64,000 nucleotides of DNA from Alphaproteobacteria bacterium (lineage in GTDB: Bacteria > Pseudomonadota > Alphaproteobacteria > Micavibrionales > Micavibrionaceae). Below, piece by piece: positions 9,666 to 18,176 of this stretch. A program made the translations under genes and the position numbers. Positions within the stretch are counted from its first letter, which is position 1; each line of letters starts with the position of its first letter. A model generated the notes under the pieces. That model worked only from the letters and a program-made list of their open reading frames with translations. It was not told the origin of the DNA and searched no databases. Location of the stretch: NCBI GenBank assembly GCA_009995595.1, contig JAACPE010000001.1:372001-436000 (forward strand). The letters run 5' to 3'.

Positions 9666-10304
9666 CTATTTTGTTTGTCTGCTATCTAGAACATTTTCTT
9701 CAATGCTCATAAGGGTAAAGCCATTTTTATCCGCGTTGTACTCAAACAAATCGCCTGATTTCATATCAAACTGCCATGCTTTTATGCTAATCCGTTCTTC
9801 TTTAAGGGCTTTTTTGACGGAAGGATAGTTTTTTAAGTTTTCCATACTCTCCAAAATTACGCCTTGTTCGGTATGGGCGATAATATCATCTTGATTATTG
9901 CAACATGAAACGGCCTTTGTATGGGCATGGCGTGCCACTTCAATAAAGCTTGAGATTTCAGGATCATCAAGCTTTTCGGCTAGCGCCTTGATAGCGCCGC
10001 ATCCCGTATGACCCATGATAATAACATTTTCGATATTATTATATTCAAGCGCGAATTGAAGCGCCGCAGAGAGCGCTGTCCCTTGGCGATAGGGGCGGAC
10101 AATCGCGCCCATGGCCTTATGCGTAAAGAAAATACCGGGCTGCGCCCGAAAGATCGTGACGGGGTTACAGCGTGAATCAATACAGGAAATAATGAAATAC
10201 TTTGGGTCTTGCCCCAACTCCGCGAGCATCTGCATCCGCGAATTTTCTGTATCATAATGATACTTCTTAAATTCTTGCAGTCCTTTAAGCAGGTCTTGGG
10301 TCAT
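9666..10304 (-). CDS. Beta-class carbonic anhydrase
   Basis: 212 residues, normal for beta carbonic anhydrases. It interconverts carbon dioxide and bicarbonate. Zinc ligands are visible: Cys in SCIDSRCNP (with the Asp-Arg dyad), then His and Cys in MGHTGCGAIKAL. THKAMGAIVRPY is the second conserved core strand. No signal peptide is seen, so the enzyme is cytoplasmic. ATG at 10304 follows the stop of the helical gene by one base and sbtA follows by 9 bases, so carA, this gene and sbtA share one transcript. The enzyme could balance the bicarbonate imported by SbtA and used by carbamoyl-phosphate synthase. Confidence 0.95.
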   Translation of the reverse strand: MTQDLLKGLQEFKKYHYDTENSRMQMLAELGQDPKYFIISCIDSRCNPVTIFRAQPGIFFTHKAMGAIVRPYRQGTALSAALQFALEYNNIENVIIMGHTGCGAIKALAEKLDDPEISSFIEVARHAHTKAVSCCNNQDDIIAHTEQGVILESMENLKNYPSVKKALKEERISIKAWQFDMKSGDLFEYNADKNGFTLMSIEENVLDSRQTK

Positions 10305-10305
10305 T

Positions 10306-10737
10306 TTACAAAATTTCTTGATTTGTATGAGTATCTATAAAATCGTGAAAACTAGAGGGCCACTTTCTTTCGACACTAAATTCTTCATAATAGCTCTTAT
10401 AGTTTATCAATGTCGCTAAAATATAACTTCTAGCAACATCTTTGATTTCTAATTCAAAATTGCCGCCTAATTTTTCAAGTTCTTCATACTTAAAACCATG
10501 TTTTAGAATATTTTTCACATAACGAACTTGCTTAAGGATTGCTTCAACTTCTCCTACTTTATATAACTGGAGAAGATTCTTTTTCATTATATTAAATGCT
10601 TGGTTTTCTTTTTTTAAAATTTTGTTCAAATATTCTTCTGCGGCACCCGCTAAAGTAACTGAAGGAATATATATTTCCTTATTGTAAAAATCGATAGCAT
10701 AGTAAAGCTGTGTTTTAGCTATGTGATCATATTCCAT
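10306..10737 (-). CDS. Small all-helical protein, HEPN-like, coupled to carA
   Basis: About 143 residues, predicted almost wholly helical. The N-terminal pattern AKTQLYYAIDFYNKEIYIPS followed by VTLAGAAEEYLNKIL resembles a widespread group of uncharacterised HEPN-like proteins, in which a small helix-rich domain often opens with a similar LAGAAEE box. The RxxxxH motif of nuclease HEPN proteins is not visible, so no RNase activity is claimed. The ATG at 10737 overlaps the last base of the carA stop codon (a GTG at 10740 is alternative), and the stop is one base before the carbonic anhydrase ATG. It is more AT-rich than its neighbours, which could mean later acquisition. Confidence 0.6.
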   Translation of the reverse strand: MEYDHIAKTQLYYAIDFYNKEIYIPSVTLAGAAEEYLNKILKKENQAFNIMKKNLLQLYKVGEVEAILKQVRYVKNILKHGFKYEELEKLGGNFELEIKDVARSYILATLINYKSYYEEFSVERKWPSSFHDFIDTHTNQEIL

Positions 10738-11924
10738 CACGCCGCTTTTTTCTCGTTGATCATATCAATGAAGCGCTGGAAGAGATAATGGCTGTCTTGC
10801 GGGCCGGGGGAAGCTTCGGGGTGGTATTGAACACTAAAGACTGGTTTTGTTTTATGGCGGATCCCTTCGTTTGTGCCATCAAACAAGCTCACATGTGTGA
10901 CCTCTGTATCTTCAGGTAAGCTCTCAGGGATTACCTTAAAGCCATGGTTTTGTGAGGTGATTTCTACCTTACCCGTTGTGTTGTCTTTAACTGGGTGGTT
11001 CGCGCCGCGATGGCCTAAATGCATTTTCTCCGTCTTTGCGCCAAGGGCAAGTGCGGTAAGTTGATGACCCAGACAAATACCAAAAATTGGCATATTTTGA
11101 TCAATTAGCGCTTTAATCGTCGGCACGGCATAAATACCAGTCGCCGCAGGATCTCCCGGACCGTTGGATAAAAACACACCATCGGGTTTATGATTCATAA
11201 TATCTTCGGCAGTGGCGTTGGCAGGAACAACCGTGACTTTACAGCCAGCAGAAGCTAGGCATCGCAAGATATTGCGTTTCGCACCAAAATCCATGGCGAC
11301 AACATGCAGCGTTGGGTTTTCTTGTTTGCCGTGACCCTTACTCATATCCCACAATGTTTCATCCCATGAATAAGTTTGCGTGCAGGACACTTCTTTAGCC
11401 AGATCAAGCCCTTCAAGGCCGCCCCAAGCGGCGGCTCTGGCTTTCAGGTCTTCAATATCGAACTTTCCATCTTGGCGGTGGCATAAGATACCGTTTGGCG
11501 CGCCGCTGTCACGGATGCGTCGGGTTATTGCGCGTGTGTCAAGGCCGCAAATACCCGGCAGGTCATGGCTTTTGAGCCATTTATCAAAATGTTGTGTGCT
11601 TCTATAATTCGATGGGTCTGTGATGTCTTCGCGGATAATCGCGCCGCATGAGGCCACATTGATTGTTTCAATATCATCACTATTTGTGCCAACATTGCCG
11701 ATATGGGGGAAAGTGAAAGTGATGATCTGCCCTGCATAAGAGGGGTCAGTCAAAATTTCTTGATAGCCTGTGAGTGAGGTATTAAAGCAAATCTCGCCAA
11801 TTTTCTCTACTTCTGCTCCAACGCCACGACCATAAAAAACGCTGCCATCGGCTAAAACGAGGGCGGCAGTCGCATTATCGGGTATGTCAGTGGAGGAGGC
11901 TTGCTTTGAGGCGTTTTTTAGCAT
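10737..11924 (-). CDS. carA: Carbamoyl-phosphate synthase small subunit
   Basis: 395 residues from the ATG at 11924, chosen because GGAAAGA stands 7-8 bases before it; an in-frame start at 12020 would add 32 unlike-family residues and run into the divergent gene. CarA is the glutaminase that supplies ammonia to CarB. The N-terminal CPSase domain (ALVLADGSVFYGRGVG, CFNTSLTGYQEILTDPSYAG) spans about residues 15-160. The class I glutamine amidotransferase domain follows, with nucleophile Cys in IFGICLGHQLTALALG and the His-Glu pair in VQYHPEASPGPQD. It heads an operon with the helical gene, carbonic anhydrase and sbtA, and diverges from the yqeY-like gene. Confidence 0.97.
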   Translation of the reverse strand: MLKNASKQASSTDIPDNATAALVLADGSVFYGRGVGAEVEKIGEICFNTSLTGYQEILTDPSYAGQIITFTFPHIGNVGTNSDDIETINVASCGAIIREDITDPSNYRSTQHFDKWLKSHDLPGICGLDTRAITRRIRDSGAPNGILCHRQDGKFDIEDLKARAAAWGGLEGLDLAKEVSCTQTYSWDETLWDMSKGHGKQENPTLHVVAMDFGAKRNILRCLASAGCKVTVVPANATAEDIMNHKPDGVFLSNGPGDPAATGIYAVPTIKALIDQNMPIFGICLGHQLTALALGAKTEKMHLGHRGANHPVKDNTTGKVEITSQNHGFKVIPESLPEDTEVTHVSLFDGTNEGIRHKTKPVFSVQYHPEASPGPQDSHYLFQRFIDMINEKKAA

Positions 11925-12013
11925 AAAAAATCTTTCCAGTATTGGGGCTTGAGGATTCAGTCTCACTGGAAGAAGATTTAGTACATACTTTAGCCAAAGA
12001 TTGGAAGAAAAAA

Positions 12014-12472
12014 GTGACAAAAAGAGAAGATTTCAACAGCGCGCTCAAAGAAGCCCTTAAAAGTAAAGACCAAGTCGCCCTGTCAACCATACGTCTGATT
12101 ATGGCCGCTTTGAAAGATCGTGACATCAGCGCGCGCGGTAAAGGGCAGGCTGAAGGTATTGATGACGCGGAAATTCTCTCAATGATGCAGTCTATGGTTA
12201 AACAGCGCCAAGAATCTGCAAAAACCTATAGTGACAATGGCCGCCCAGAGCTTGCGATGCGTGAAGAAGCAGAAATTATGGTTATCCAAAAATTCTTACC
12301 CATTCAAATGAGTGATGATGAAGCGGGCGCTGCAATTGAAGAAATTATCGCCGAAACAGGCGCCGACAACATCAAAGATATGGGCAAAGTCATGGCCGTC
12401 CTAAAAACCAAATACGCTGGCCAACTCGATATGGCTAAAGCAGGTGCTATGGTAAAGGTAAAATTGGGTTAA
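12014..12472 (+). CDS. GatB/YqeY domain-containing protein
   Basis: 152 residues from a GTG at 12014; GGAAGAAAAAA precedes it as the ribosome binding site, and this start matches the family opening (TKREDFNSALKEALKSKD), while an ATG at 11942 would add 24 residues in the carA promoter zone. YqeY proteins share the C-terminal domain of GatB, the amidotransferase subunit that recognises tRNA, and are thought to affect aminoacyl-tRNA handling; the exact role is unsettled. Visible markers: STIRLIMAALKDRDISARGK, EEAEIMVIQKFLPIQMSDDE, DMGKVMAVLKTKYAGQLDM. Its place between carA and dnaG is a common alphaproteobacterial arrangement. Confidence 0.92.
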   Translation: MTKREDFNSALKEALKSKDQVALSTIRLIMAALKDRDISARGKGQAEGIDDAEILSMMQSMVKQRQESAKTYSDNGRPELAMREEAEIMVIQKFLPIQMSDDEAGAAIEEIIAETGADNIKDMGKVMAVLKTKYAGQLDMAKAGAMVKVKLG

Positions 12473-12532
12473 ATCGCAAATAAGCCAATCTTTCCGCTAT
12501 ATTCTGGTAAATTCTTTTGCTAAACATTGTAA

Positions 12533-14329
12533 ATGAGTATTCCTGCGCGTTTTTTAGATGAGCTGCGTACGCGTCTCAATATCTCTGATATTGTGGGGCG
12601 AAAGGTTCGTATTACGCGGGCAGGACGTGAATTTAAGGGCTGTTGCCCTTTCCATCATGAAAAAACACCCTCTTTTTATGTAAATGATGATAAGCAGTTC
12701 TATCATTGTTTTGGCTGTGGGGCGCATGGGGATATCATTGGCTTTAGCATGCAGCACGATAATCTGTCTTTTATTGAGGCCGTTGAAGTGCTTGCCCAAG
12801 AAGCAGGCATGCAAGTGCCAGAGCAAACCCCCCAAGCACGGGAGCAAGCTAAGAAAGAGAAGGGTCTTCATGCCCTTATGGAAGATGCCACGCGCTGGAT
12901 GGAGGCGCAATTACGCGCTCCTGAAAATGCGCAGGCCTATCGTTATATTGTTGAGCGCGGTCTTCCTGATGAGCTTTTAAGCGCTTTTCGTGTGGGATAT
13001 GCCCCTGCAGAACGTCAAGCGCTTCGCAATTTCCTAAAATCACAAGACTACACCGATAAACAAATGATAGAGGCCGGCGTTTTACGCCCCGCAGGTCAAA
13101 ATGGTGAGCCTTATGCATTTTTCCGTGAGCGCATCATGTTTCCCGTTATGGATCGCCGTGGGCGCGTTATCGCCTTTGGCGGGCGTATCCTGCCCGATAA
13201 TCTGCGTCCGCCTGACCAAGGGGATTATGTTCCCGCCAAATACATGAACTCTAGCGATACGCCACTTTTTTTCAAAGGCGCTATGCTCTATGGCGAACCG
13301 CACGCCCGCCAAGCCGCAATTGATGGGCAAGATATTATTGTTGTCGAGGGCTATATGGACGCGATTGCCTGTTTTAAAGCAGGGTTTCGCGGCGCAGTTG
13401 CCCCAATGGGAACCGCGTTAACCGAAGAGCAAATTATGGTCCTATGGAAGATGATCCCATCAGAGATCAAAGTGCCGATTTTATGTTTTGATGGCGATAA
13501 TGCAGGACGTAGAGCCGCGCAAAGAGCAGCAGATCGCCTGTTGCCCCACCTAAAAGCCAATCACAGCGCCCGTTTTGCTTTCCTCCCCGATGGGCAAGAC
13601 CCTGACACATTGGTTAATAGTGGGGGTAAAAAAGCTCTGGAAGGGATTTTAAAAGCCGCCATGCCGCTTATTGATTTTTTATGGCTCACCCATACGCAAG
13701 GCAAAGATTTTTCAACGCCTGAGGCACGGGCTGGGCTCACCAAAACCTTGGAAGACGAAGTACTACGTATTGCTGATCGCGATGTGCAGCATTATTATCG
13801 CCAGGCGTTTCGTGATCGTATCCGACAGGCATTTAATAGCTATGGGGTCAATGCTAATAACGTCGGAGCCAGCTATGCAAAAAAAACTAACACTAAATAC
13901 CTAAGAACTGGCGTTCAAAGCGCCCCTGTGACCAATTTACGACGCCCCTCATTTCAAAAGGCGCAAAGCATCAAGCTGCCCCTTTTGGCCTGTGTCATCA
14001 ATCATCCTCACATCTTTGACTATGTTGAAGAACGTCTTGGGGTGTTGGATATGGGCGAGGTGCGTTTGAACGCTGTCCGTCAATGTGTTTTGAATGTGAT
14101 TATCGAAAATAACCCAATAGATCGCGCCAATCTTATTTCGAATATAGAAGACGCGGGCTTTAGTGATGTCCTTCGCAGTGTTTTAAACTCTTCTGTTTAC
14201 ACTCATGCTGGTTTTTGCGCTCCGACAGCAGATGAGGACGATATTATTTCTGGCTGGGATAGAGCGTGGAGCGCATTATCGCAAATGGAGGCAGAGCAAG
14301 AGGATAAAAAGCGCAACATAATAACTTAG
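12533..14329 (+). CDS. dnaG: DNA primase DnaG
   Basis: 598 residues, normal for DnaG. It makes RNA primers at the replication fork. The N-terminal zinc-binding domain has the CHCC ligands in CCPFHHEKTPSFYV and YHCFGCGAHGD (residues about 38-66). The Toprim domain is centred on IIVVEGYMDAIACFKAG with the acidic LCFDGDNAGRRAA about residues 325-335. The C-terminal third, which recruits the DnaB helicase, is poorly conserved as usual. No strong ribosome binding site precedes the ATG. It lies 60 bases after the yqeY-like gene and 157 bases before rpoD. Confidence 0.97.
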   Translation: MSIPARFLDELRTRLNISDIVGRKVRITRAGREFKGCCPFHHEKTPSFYVNDDKQFYHCFGCGAHGDIIGFSMQHDNLSFIEAVEVLAQEAGMQVPEQTPQAREQAKKEKGLHALMEDATRWMEAQLRAPENAQAYRYIVERGLPDELLSAFRVGYAPAERQALRNFLKSQDYTDKQMIEAGVLRPAGQNGEPYAFFRERIMFPVMDRRGRVIAFGGRILPDNLRPPDQGDYVPAKYMNSSDTPLFFKGAMLYGEPHARQAAIDGQDIIVVEGYMDAIACFKAGFRGAVAPMGTALTEEQIMVLWKMIPSEIKVPILCFDGDNAGRRAAQRAADRLLPHLKANHSARFAFLPDGQDPDTLVNSGGKKALEGILKAAMPLIDFLWLTHTQGKDFSTPEARAGLTKTLEDEVLRIADRDVQHYYRQAFRDRIRQAFNSYGVNANNVGASYAKKTNTKYLRTGVQSAPVTNLRRPSFQKAQSIKLPLLACVINHPHIFDYVEERLGVLDMGEVRLNAVRQCVLNVIIENNPIDRANLISNIEDAGFSDVLRSVLNSSVYTHAGFCAPTADEDDIISGWDRAWSALSQMEAEQEDKKRNIIT

Positions 14330-14414
14330 GGTTGGTGCTCTGATTATTTTCCAATATCAATAAGACTTGCAAATTAGGTCACCCATCGTTACAAAGGCTT
14401 TGATTTTAAAAGAT

Positions 14415-14444
14415 TTTACGCATTTTTAGCGAATCAGGTATAAA
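14415..14444 (+). promoter_or_regulatory. Predicted promoter of rpoD
   Basis: TTTACG (14415-14420), an 18-base spacer and TATAAA (14439-14444). The -10 region lies in GGTATAAAAGGAAC; nearly the same string, GGTACAAAAGGGAC, recurs at 27735-27748 before a small gene. A leader of about 35 bases to the rpoD start would result. Confidence 0.5.
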
Positions 14445-14486
14445 AGGAACTCACCGAAATTTTAAGGATGAGAATCGGTAAAGAAT

Positions 14487-16814
14487 TTGGCAGTTAAGAA
14501 AAAACCAGTAGCAAAAAAAGCCGATAAAAAGACTGTGACAAAGTCGGCTAAAAAAGCGGTGGCTAAAGCACCAGCTAAAAAAGTTGCTGTAAAGAAAAAA
14601 GCTCCTGAAAAAAAAACAACAACAAAAGTGGTTAAAAAGTCACGCGTAAAAGATGTTAAAAAGGCGACAACAAAAAAGACTCCTGCTAAAAAAACGCCAA
14701 TAAAAAAACAACCTGAAAAAAAACAGGTAAAAAAAGAAGCAATAAAAGCTCCTAAAAAAGAAACAAAAACTAAAGACGACACAAAAGCGGTAAAGAAAAT
14801 AAAAATGGTCAAGACGGCAATAAAACAAGCCCCTGTAAAAAAAGCAGAAGCAAATAAAGCACCTGCAAAAAAATCTGTTGCAAAGAAGGAAGCACCGGCA
14901 AACGTCGACCCTGAAGAATCTTCTGACGATTCTGGTGATGAGGAAATAAAGCCTAAAGTAAAGGGCACATTGGCGCAGATTGTTAAAAAACTTGTCAAAA
15001 AAGGCAAGGATAAAGGTTACGTCACTTATGACGAACTTAACAAAATGCTGCCTGCAGAAGAATTTACTTCTGAGCAAATTGAAGATGCAATGTCGACTCT
15101 CTCTGATGTCGGTATTCAAATGACAGAAGGCGATGATTCAGAGGACGAAGAGGAAGAAGACAAATACGAATCTGGCGGTAATATTGCCTCTGACGACACC
15201 GGACGTACCGATGACCCTGTTCGAATGTACCTACGTGAAATGGGTACTGTTGAGCTTCTATCACGCGAAGGTGAGATTGCAATTGCCAAGCGTATCGAAG
15301 CAGGGCGTGACATGATGATTGGCGGGATTTGTGAGAGTCCGCTCGCTATTGAATCTGTTATTGCATGGTACGAATCTCTTGAAAAAGGTGATATTCTTCT
15401 TCGTGAGATTATCGACCTAGATGCGACCTATAGCGGCGAAGAAGTTGATCATTCTGAACGCGCTCTTGCTGTTGAGCGTGGTGAAGAAGTCCCTGAAAAA
15501 CAAGAAGACAGAGAAGAAGATAAGGAAGAAGAAGAAACTGACGAAGAGAACATGTCTTTGGCAGCGATGGAAGAAGAGCTTAAGCCTCAGGTCTTCAAAG
15601 TATTTTCTAAGATCAAAAAGACTTATAAAAAAATTCAGGCTGTTCAAAAAGAACGAATTGACGCCATCGTTCAGGGCAATGATCCTGATGAGGCGACCAA
15701 CAAAAAATACAGAAAATTAAATGCCGAGATGGTTGACCTCATGGAAGAGGTTAAGCTGAATAACGCGCGTATCGAACAACTTGTCGAGGCACTTTATAAA
15801 GTAAATCGTGAGCTTGTTATGGTGGAGGGTAAGCTCCTTAGGATGGCAGTGGACGCAAAGATTAATCGTGAGAAATTCTTGGAAGAATATTACGGTTCAG
15901 AAATGGATCCAACATGGTTGGACCGCGTTCGTAAGATTGATGCAAAATGGGAAAAATTTGCAGAGAAAAACGAAGATAAAATTATAAAAATTAAAGAGCA
16001 GATTGCTCTTGTGGCTGAAGACTCGGCACTGCCCATCAAAGAGTTTCGCCGTATTGTTGCGACAACACAAAAAGGCGAGCGCGAAGCTGCACGTGCCAAA
16101 AAAGAAATGGTTGAAGCAAACTTGCGCCTTGTTATTTCTATCGCTAAAAAATATACAAACCGCGGGCTTCAATTCTTGGATTTGATCCAAGAAGGTAATA
16201 TTGGTTTGATGAAAGCCGTCGATAAATTTGAATATCGCCGTGGTTATAAATTCTCGACCTATGCAACATGGTGGATTAGACAGGCGATCACGCGTTCTAT
16301 TGCTGACCAAGCCAGAACAATTCGTATTCCTGTTCACATGATTGAAACAATAAATAAGCTTGTGCGTACAAGCCGTCAGATGATGCACGAAATTGGCCGT
16401 GAGCCAACCCCGGAAGAGCTTGCAGAGCGTCTTCACATGCCGCTTGATAAAGTGCGTAAAGTCATGAAAATCGCCAAAGAGCCCGTATCATTAGAAACGC
16501 CAATTGGTGATGAAGAAGATTCATCCTTGGGTGATTTTATCGAAGATAAAAATGCAATTTTGCCGGTGGAAAGTGCGATTCATTCAAATTTGCGCGAAAC
16601 GACAACACGTGTTTTGGCATCCTTAACACCGCGTGAAGAACGTGTGCTTCGTATGCGTTTTGGTATCGGTATGAACACGGATCACACTCTCGAAGAAGTG
16701 GGGCAGCAGTTTAACGTGACACGTGAGCGTATTCGTCAGATCGAGGCAAAAGCGCTGCGTAAACTCAAACACCCCAGCCGTTCAAGAAAACTCCGCAGTT
16801 TCCTCGATACGTAA
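14487..16814 (+). CDS. rpoD: Primary sigma factor RpoD with lysine-rich N-terminal extension
   Basis: 775 residues, about 100-150 more than usual. It directs RNA polymerase to housekeeping promoters. Residues 1-137 are a histone-H1-like tail of Lys, Ala, Pro and Thr ([17 protein letters not shown] and similar); by direct count 52 of the first 140 residues are Lys. Then come region 1.1 (about 160-215), an acidic stretch ([12 protein letters not shown]), region 1.2 ([19 protein letters not shown]), an enlarged non-conserved region, region 2 ([38 protein letters not shown]), region 3 and region 4 ([20 protein letters not shown]). The start is a TTG at 14487, since no in-frame ATG is upstream; the exact N-terminus is therefore uncertain. 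Confidence 0.95.
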   Translation: MAVKKKPVAKKADKKTVTKSAKKAVAKAPAKKVAVKKKAPEKKTTTKVVKKSRVKDVKKATTKKTPAKKTPIKKQPEKKQVKKEAIKAPKKETKTKDDTKAVKKIKMVKTAIKQAPVKKAEANKAPAKKSVAKKEAPANVDPEESSDDSGDEEIKPKVKGTLAQIVKKLVKKGKDKGYVTYDELNKMLPAEEFTSEQIEDAMSTLSDVGIQMTEGDDSEDEEEEDKYESGGNIASDDTGRTDDPVRMYLREMGTVELLSREGEIAIAKRIEAGRDMMIGGICESPLAIESVIAWYESLEKGDILLREIIDLDATYSGEEVDHSERALAVERGEEVPEKQEDREEDKEEEETDEENMSLAAMEEELKPQVFKVFSKIKKTYKKIQAVQKERIDAIVQGNDPDEATNKKYRKLNAEMVDLMEEVKLNNARIEQLVEALYKVNRELVMVEGKLLRMAVDAKINREKFLEEYYGSEMDPTWLDRVRKIDAKWEKFAEKNEDKIIKIKEQIALVAEDSALPIKEFRRIVATTQKGEREAARAKKEMVEANLRLVISIAKKYTNRGLQFLDLIQEGNIGLMKAVDKFEYRRGYKFSTYATWWIRQAITRSIADQARTIRIPVHMIETINKLVRTSRQMMHEIGREPTPEELAERLHMPLDKVRKVMKIAKEPVSLETPIGDEEDSSLGDFIEDKNAILPVESAIHSNLRETTTRVLASLTPREERVLRMRFGIGMNTDHTLEEVGQQFNVTRERIRQIEAKALRKLKHPSRSRKLRSFLDT

Positions 16815-16835
16815 ACGTATAAAAGGGACTTTGTT

Positions 16836-18029
16836 TTGTTTTATCAAAAACTCTGGAATATTGCTGTTCTTGGGCCTTTATTGTTTGTACCTATACTTGC
16901 AGTAGAGTTTCCGCGTATTCTTGCTTATCTGCCGATTTTGCCAACATTAATCGGCGGCTTTATTGTTTTTAAAACTAAGCAAAAAATAACTTTTCCTAAA
17001 ACACCTCTTTTATTGATGATCCTATTTTTTGGTTATGCTGTATTTCAATCCATTATGTTTGCCGTTTATGGTGATGAATCTTTAGAACGCCTCATAAAAT
17101 TACTTCCCATCTTTCTTGTTGGTTATTTGTTTTTATGCGTTTTATATGCGGGGTCACACTTTACTTCAAAACACTTCTTAAAATACCTGCTGTTTGCTTG
17201 TGCTATTGGCGCTGTTTTTACAGTCATTGAAATACTATCGCGTGGGTTTTTCTATGAGTTCAGTAGAGAGACTTTTCAGGGGAATTTTGTTTATAATCGC
17301 GGGGCGGTAACCATCACATTTTTAACATTGTGCGCGTTCTTTTTGACGAAAAATAAACAGTCAAAACTCGTTGTTTTACTATTAGTGCCGCTTGTTACGA
17401 TGTTGTTTTTTGTGGAAAGCCAGTCCTCTCAAATCGCACTCATTATCGGCATTTTCTTATATTTTCTATATCCCGTGTCTAAAAAAATATTTTGGGTTCT
17501 TTCTTATGTTTTTATTGCGGTGTGCATACTGGCGGCGCCTTATTTGGTGACACTTGGCTTTGATGCCTTACCGGATAATATTTATGATTATGAACCACTC
17601 CAACAATCGTTTGTGGGCCATCGCGCCGAAATTTGGAACTTTATATCCGCGCAAGTATTACAAAATCCATTATTTGGCCACGGATTAGAATTTACAAAGT
17701 TTTTTGATGGCTTTGAGTCTGAGCAACGCTTTTTGAAATCCAGTAGCGTGCTCCATCCTCATAATTTTATTATCCAGATATGGATTGAGTTTGGTCTTGT
17801 GGGGATTTTAATGGCGATTGGGTTTCTTGGCGTTCTGATGAGGGCGCTCTTTTCAATAGAGGATCTATTTTTTCGCCGTGCTGCCTTTACCTCAACGATG
17901 TTGATCTTGCTGGTCTCTTGTTTTTCATATGGCATGTGGCAAAGCTGGTGGTTGGGGCTTTTCTTCATCGTAGCAGCTGTTTATTGCGCTGTTGCTCAAA
18001 CGGGGGATGAGAAAACGAAAAGCGCTTGA
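16836..18029 (+). CDS. O-antigen ligase/polymerase family membrane protein
   Basis: 397 residues with about ten to twelve hydrophobic segments, consistent with the Wzy_C/WaaL superfamily of inner-membrane enzymes that polymerise or ligate O-antigen or other glycans. The diagnostic region is the long periplasmic loop near residues 265-320: GHRAEIWNFISAQVLQNPLF, GHGLEFTKFF and LHPHNFIIQIWIEFGLVG; the HPHN motif followed by an aromatic helix is typical. It starts at a TTG (16836) with AAGGGAC 6-9 bases upstream. It lies 21 bases after rpoD, so it may be partly cotranscribed, although no functional link to RpoD is known. Ligase cannot be told from polymerase. Confidence 0.8.
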   Translation: MFYQKLWNIAVLGPLLFVPILAVEFPRILAYLPILPTLIGGFIVFKTKQKITFPKTPLLLMILFFGYAVFQSIMFAVYGDESLERLIKLLPIFLVGYLFLCVLYAGSHFTSKHFLKYLLFACAIGAVFTVIEILSRGFFYEFSRETFQGNFVYNRGAVTITFLTLCAFFLTKNKQSKLVVLLLVPLVTMLFFVESQSSQIALIIGIFLYFLYPVSKKIFWVLSYVFIAVCILAAPYLVTLGFDALPDNIYDYEPLQQSFVGHRAEIWNFISAQVLQNPLFGHGLEFTKFFDGFESEQRFLKSSSVLHPHNFIIQIWIEFGLVGILMAIGFLGVLMRALFSIEDLFFRRAAFTSTMLILLVSCFSYGMWQSWWLGLFFIVAAVYCAVAQTGDEKTKSA

Positions 18030-18064
18030 TTTCTATGCCTTAATCTAGGATAAGAGTGCGTAAT

Positions 18065-18141
18065 GGGCCTGTAGCTCAGCTGGTTAGAGCAGTCCGCTCA
18101 TAACGGATTGGTCGGCGGTTCAAGTCCGCCCGGGCCCACCA
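18065..18141 (+). tRNA. tRNA with CAU anticodon, probably tRNA-Ile2
   Basis: A 77-base cloverleaf with encoded CCA. Acceptor arms GGGCCTG/CGGGCCC pair (one G-U), the anticodon stem is GTCCG/CGGAT with loop CTCATAA, and the T arm is GGCGG-TTCAAGT-CCGCC. The anticodon is CAU, so it is elongator Met or the lysidine-modified Ile2 decoding AUA. The GGTCG variable region and overall pattern resemble Ile2 of E. coli and Bacillus more than elongator Met, so Ile2 is preferred. Confidence 0.93.
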
Positions 18142-18176
18142 TTATCCTTAATAAAAATATAGAAGAGCTAATAGAC

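Noticed and set aside
11942-12013. ATG at 11942 as start of the YqeY-like protein
   Set aside because: The added 24 residues do not fit the family and lie in the divergent carA promoter zone; GTG at 12014 has a good ribosome binding site.
14462-15119. Open frames on the minus strand opposite the start of rpoD, coding for Phe/Ala-rich hydrophobic proteins
   Set aside because: They mirror the Lys-rich (AAA/AAG) codons of rpoD; the Phe-rich translation is a by-product of the T-rich complementary strand.
18108-18176. In-frame extension of the sodium channel reading frame back into the tRNA gene
   Set aside because: These codons lie in the T arm and acceptor of a well-formed tRNA; the ATG at 18177 gives the family-typical N-terminus.
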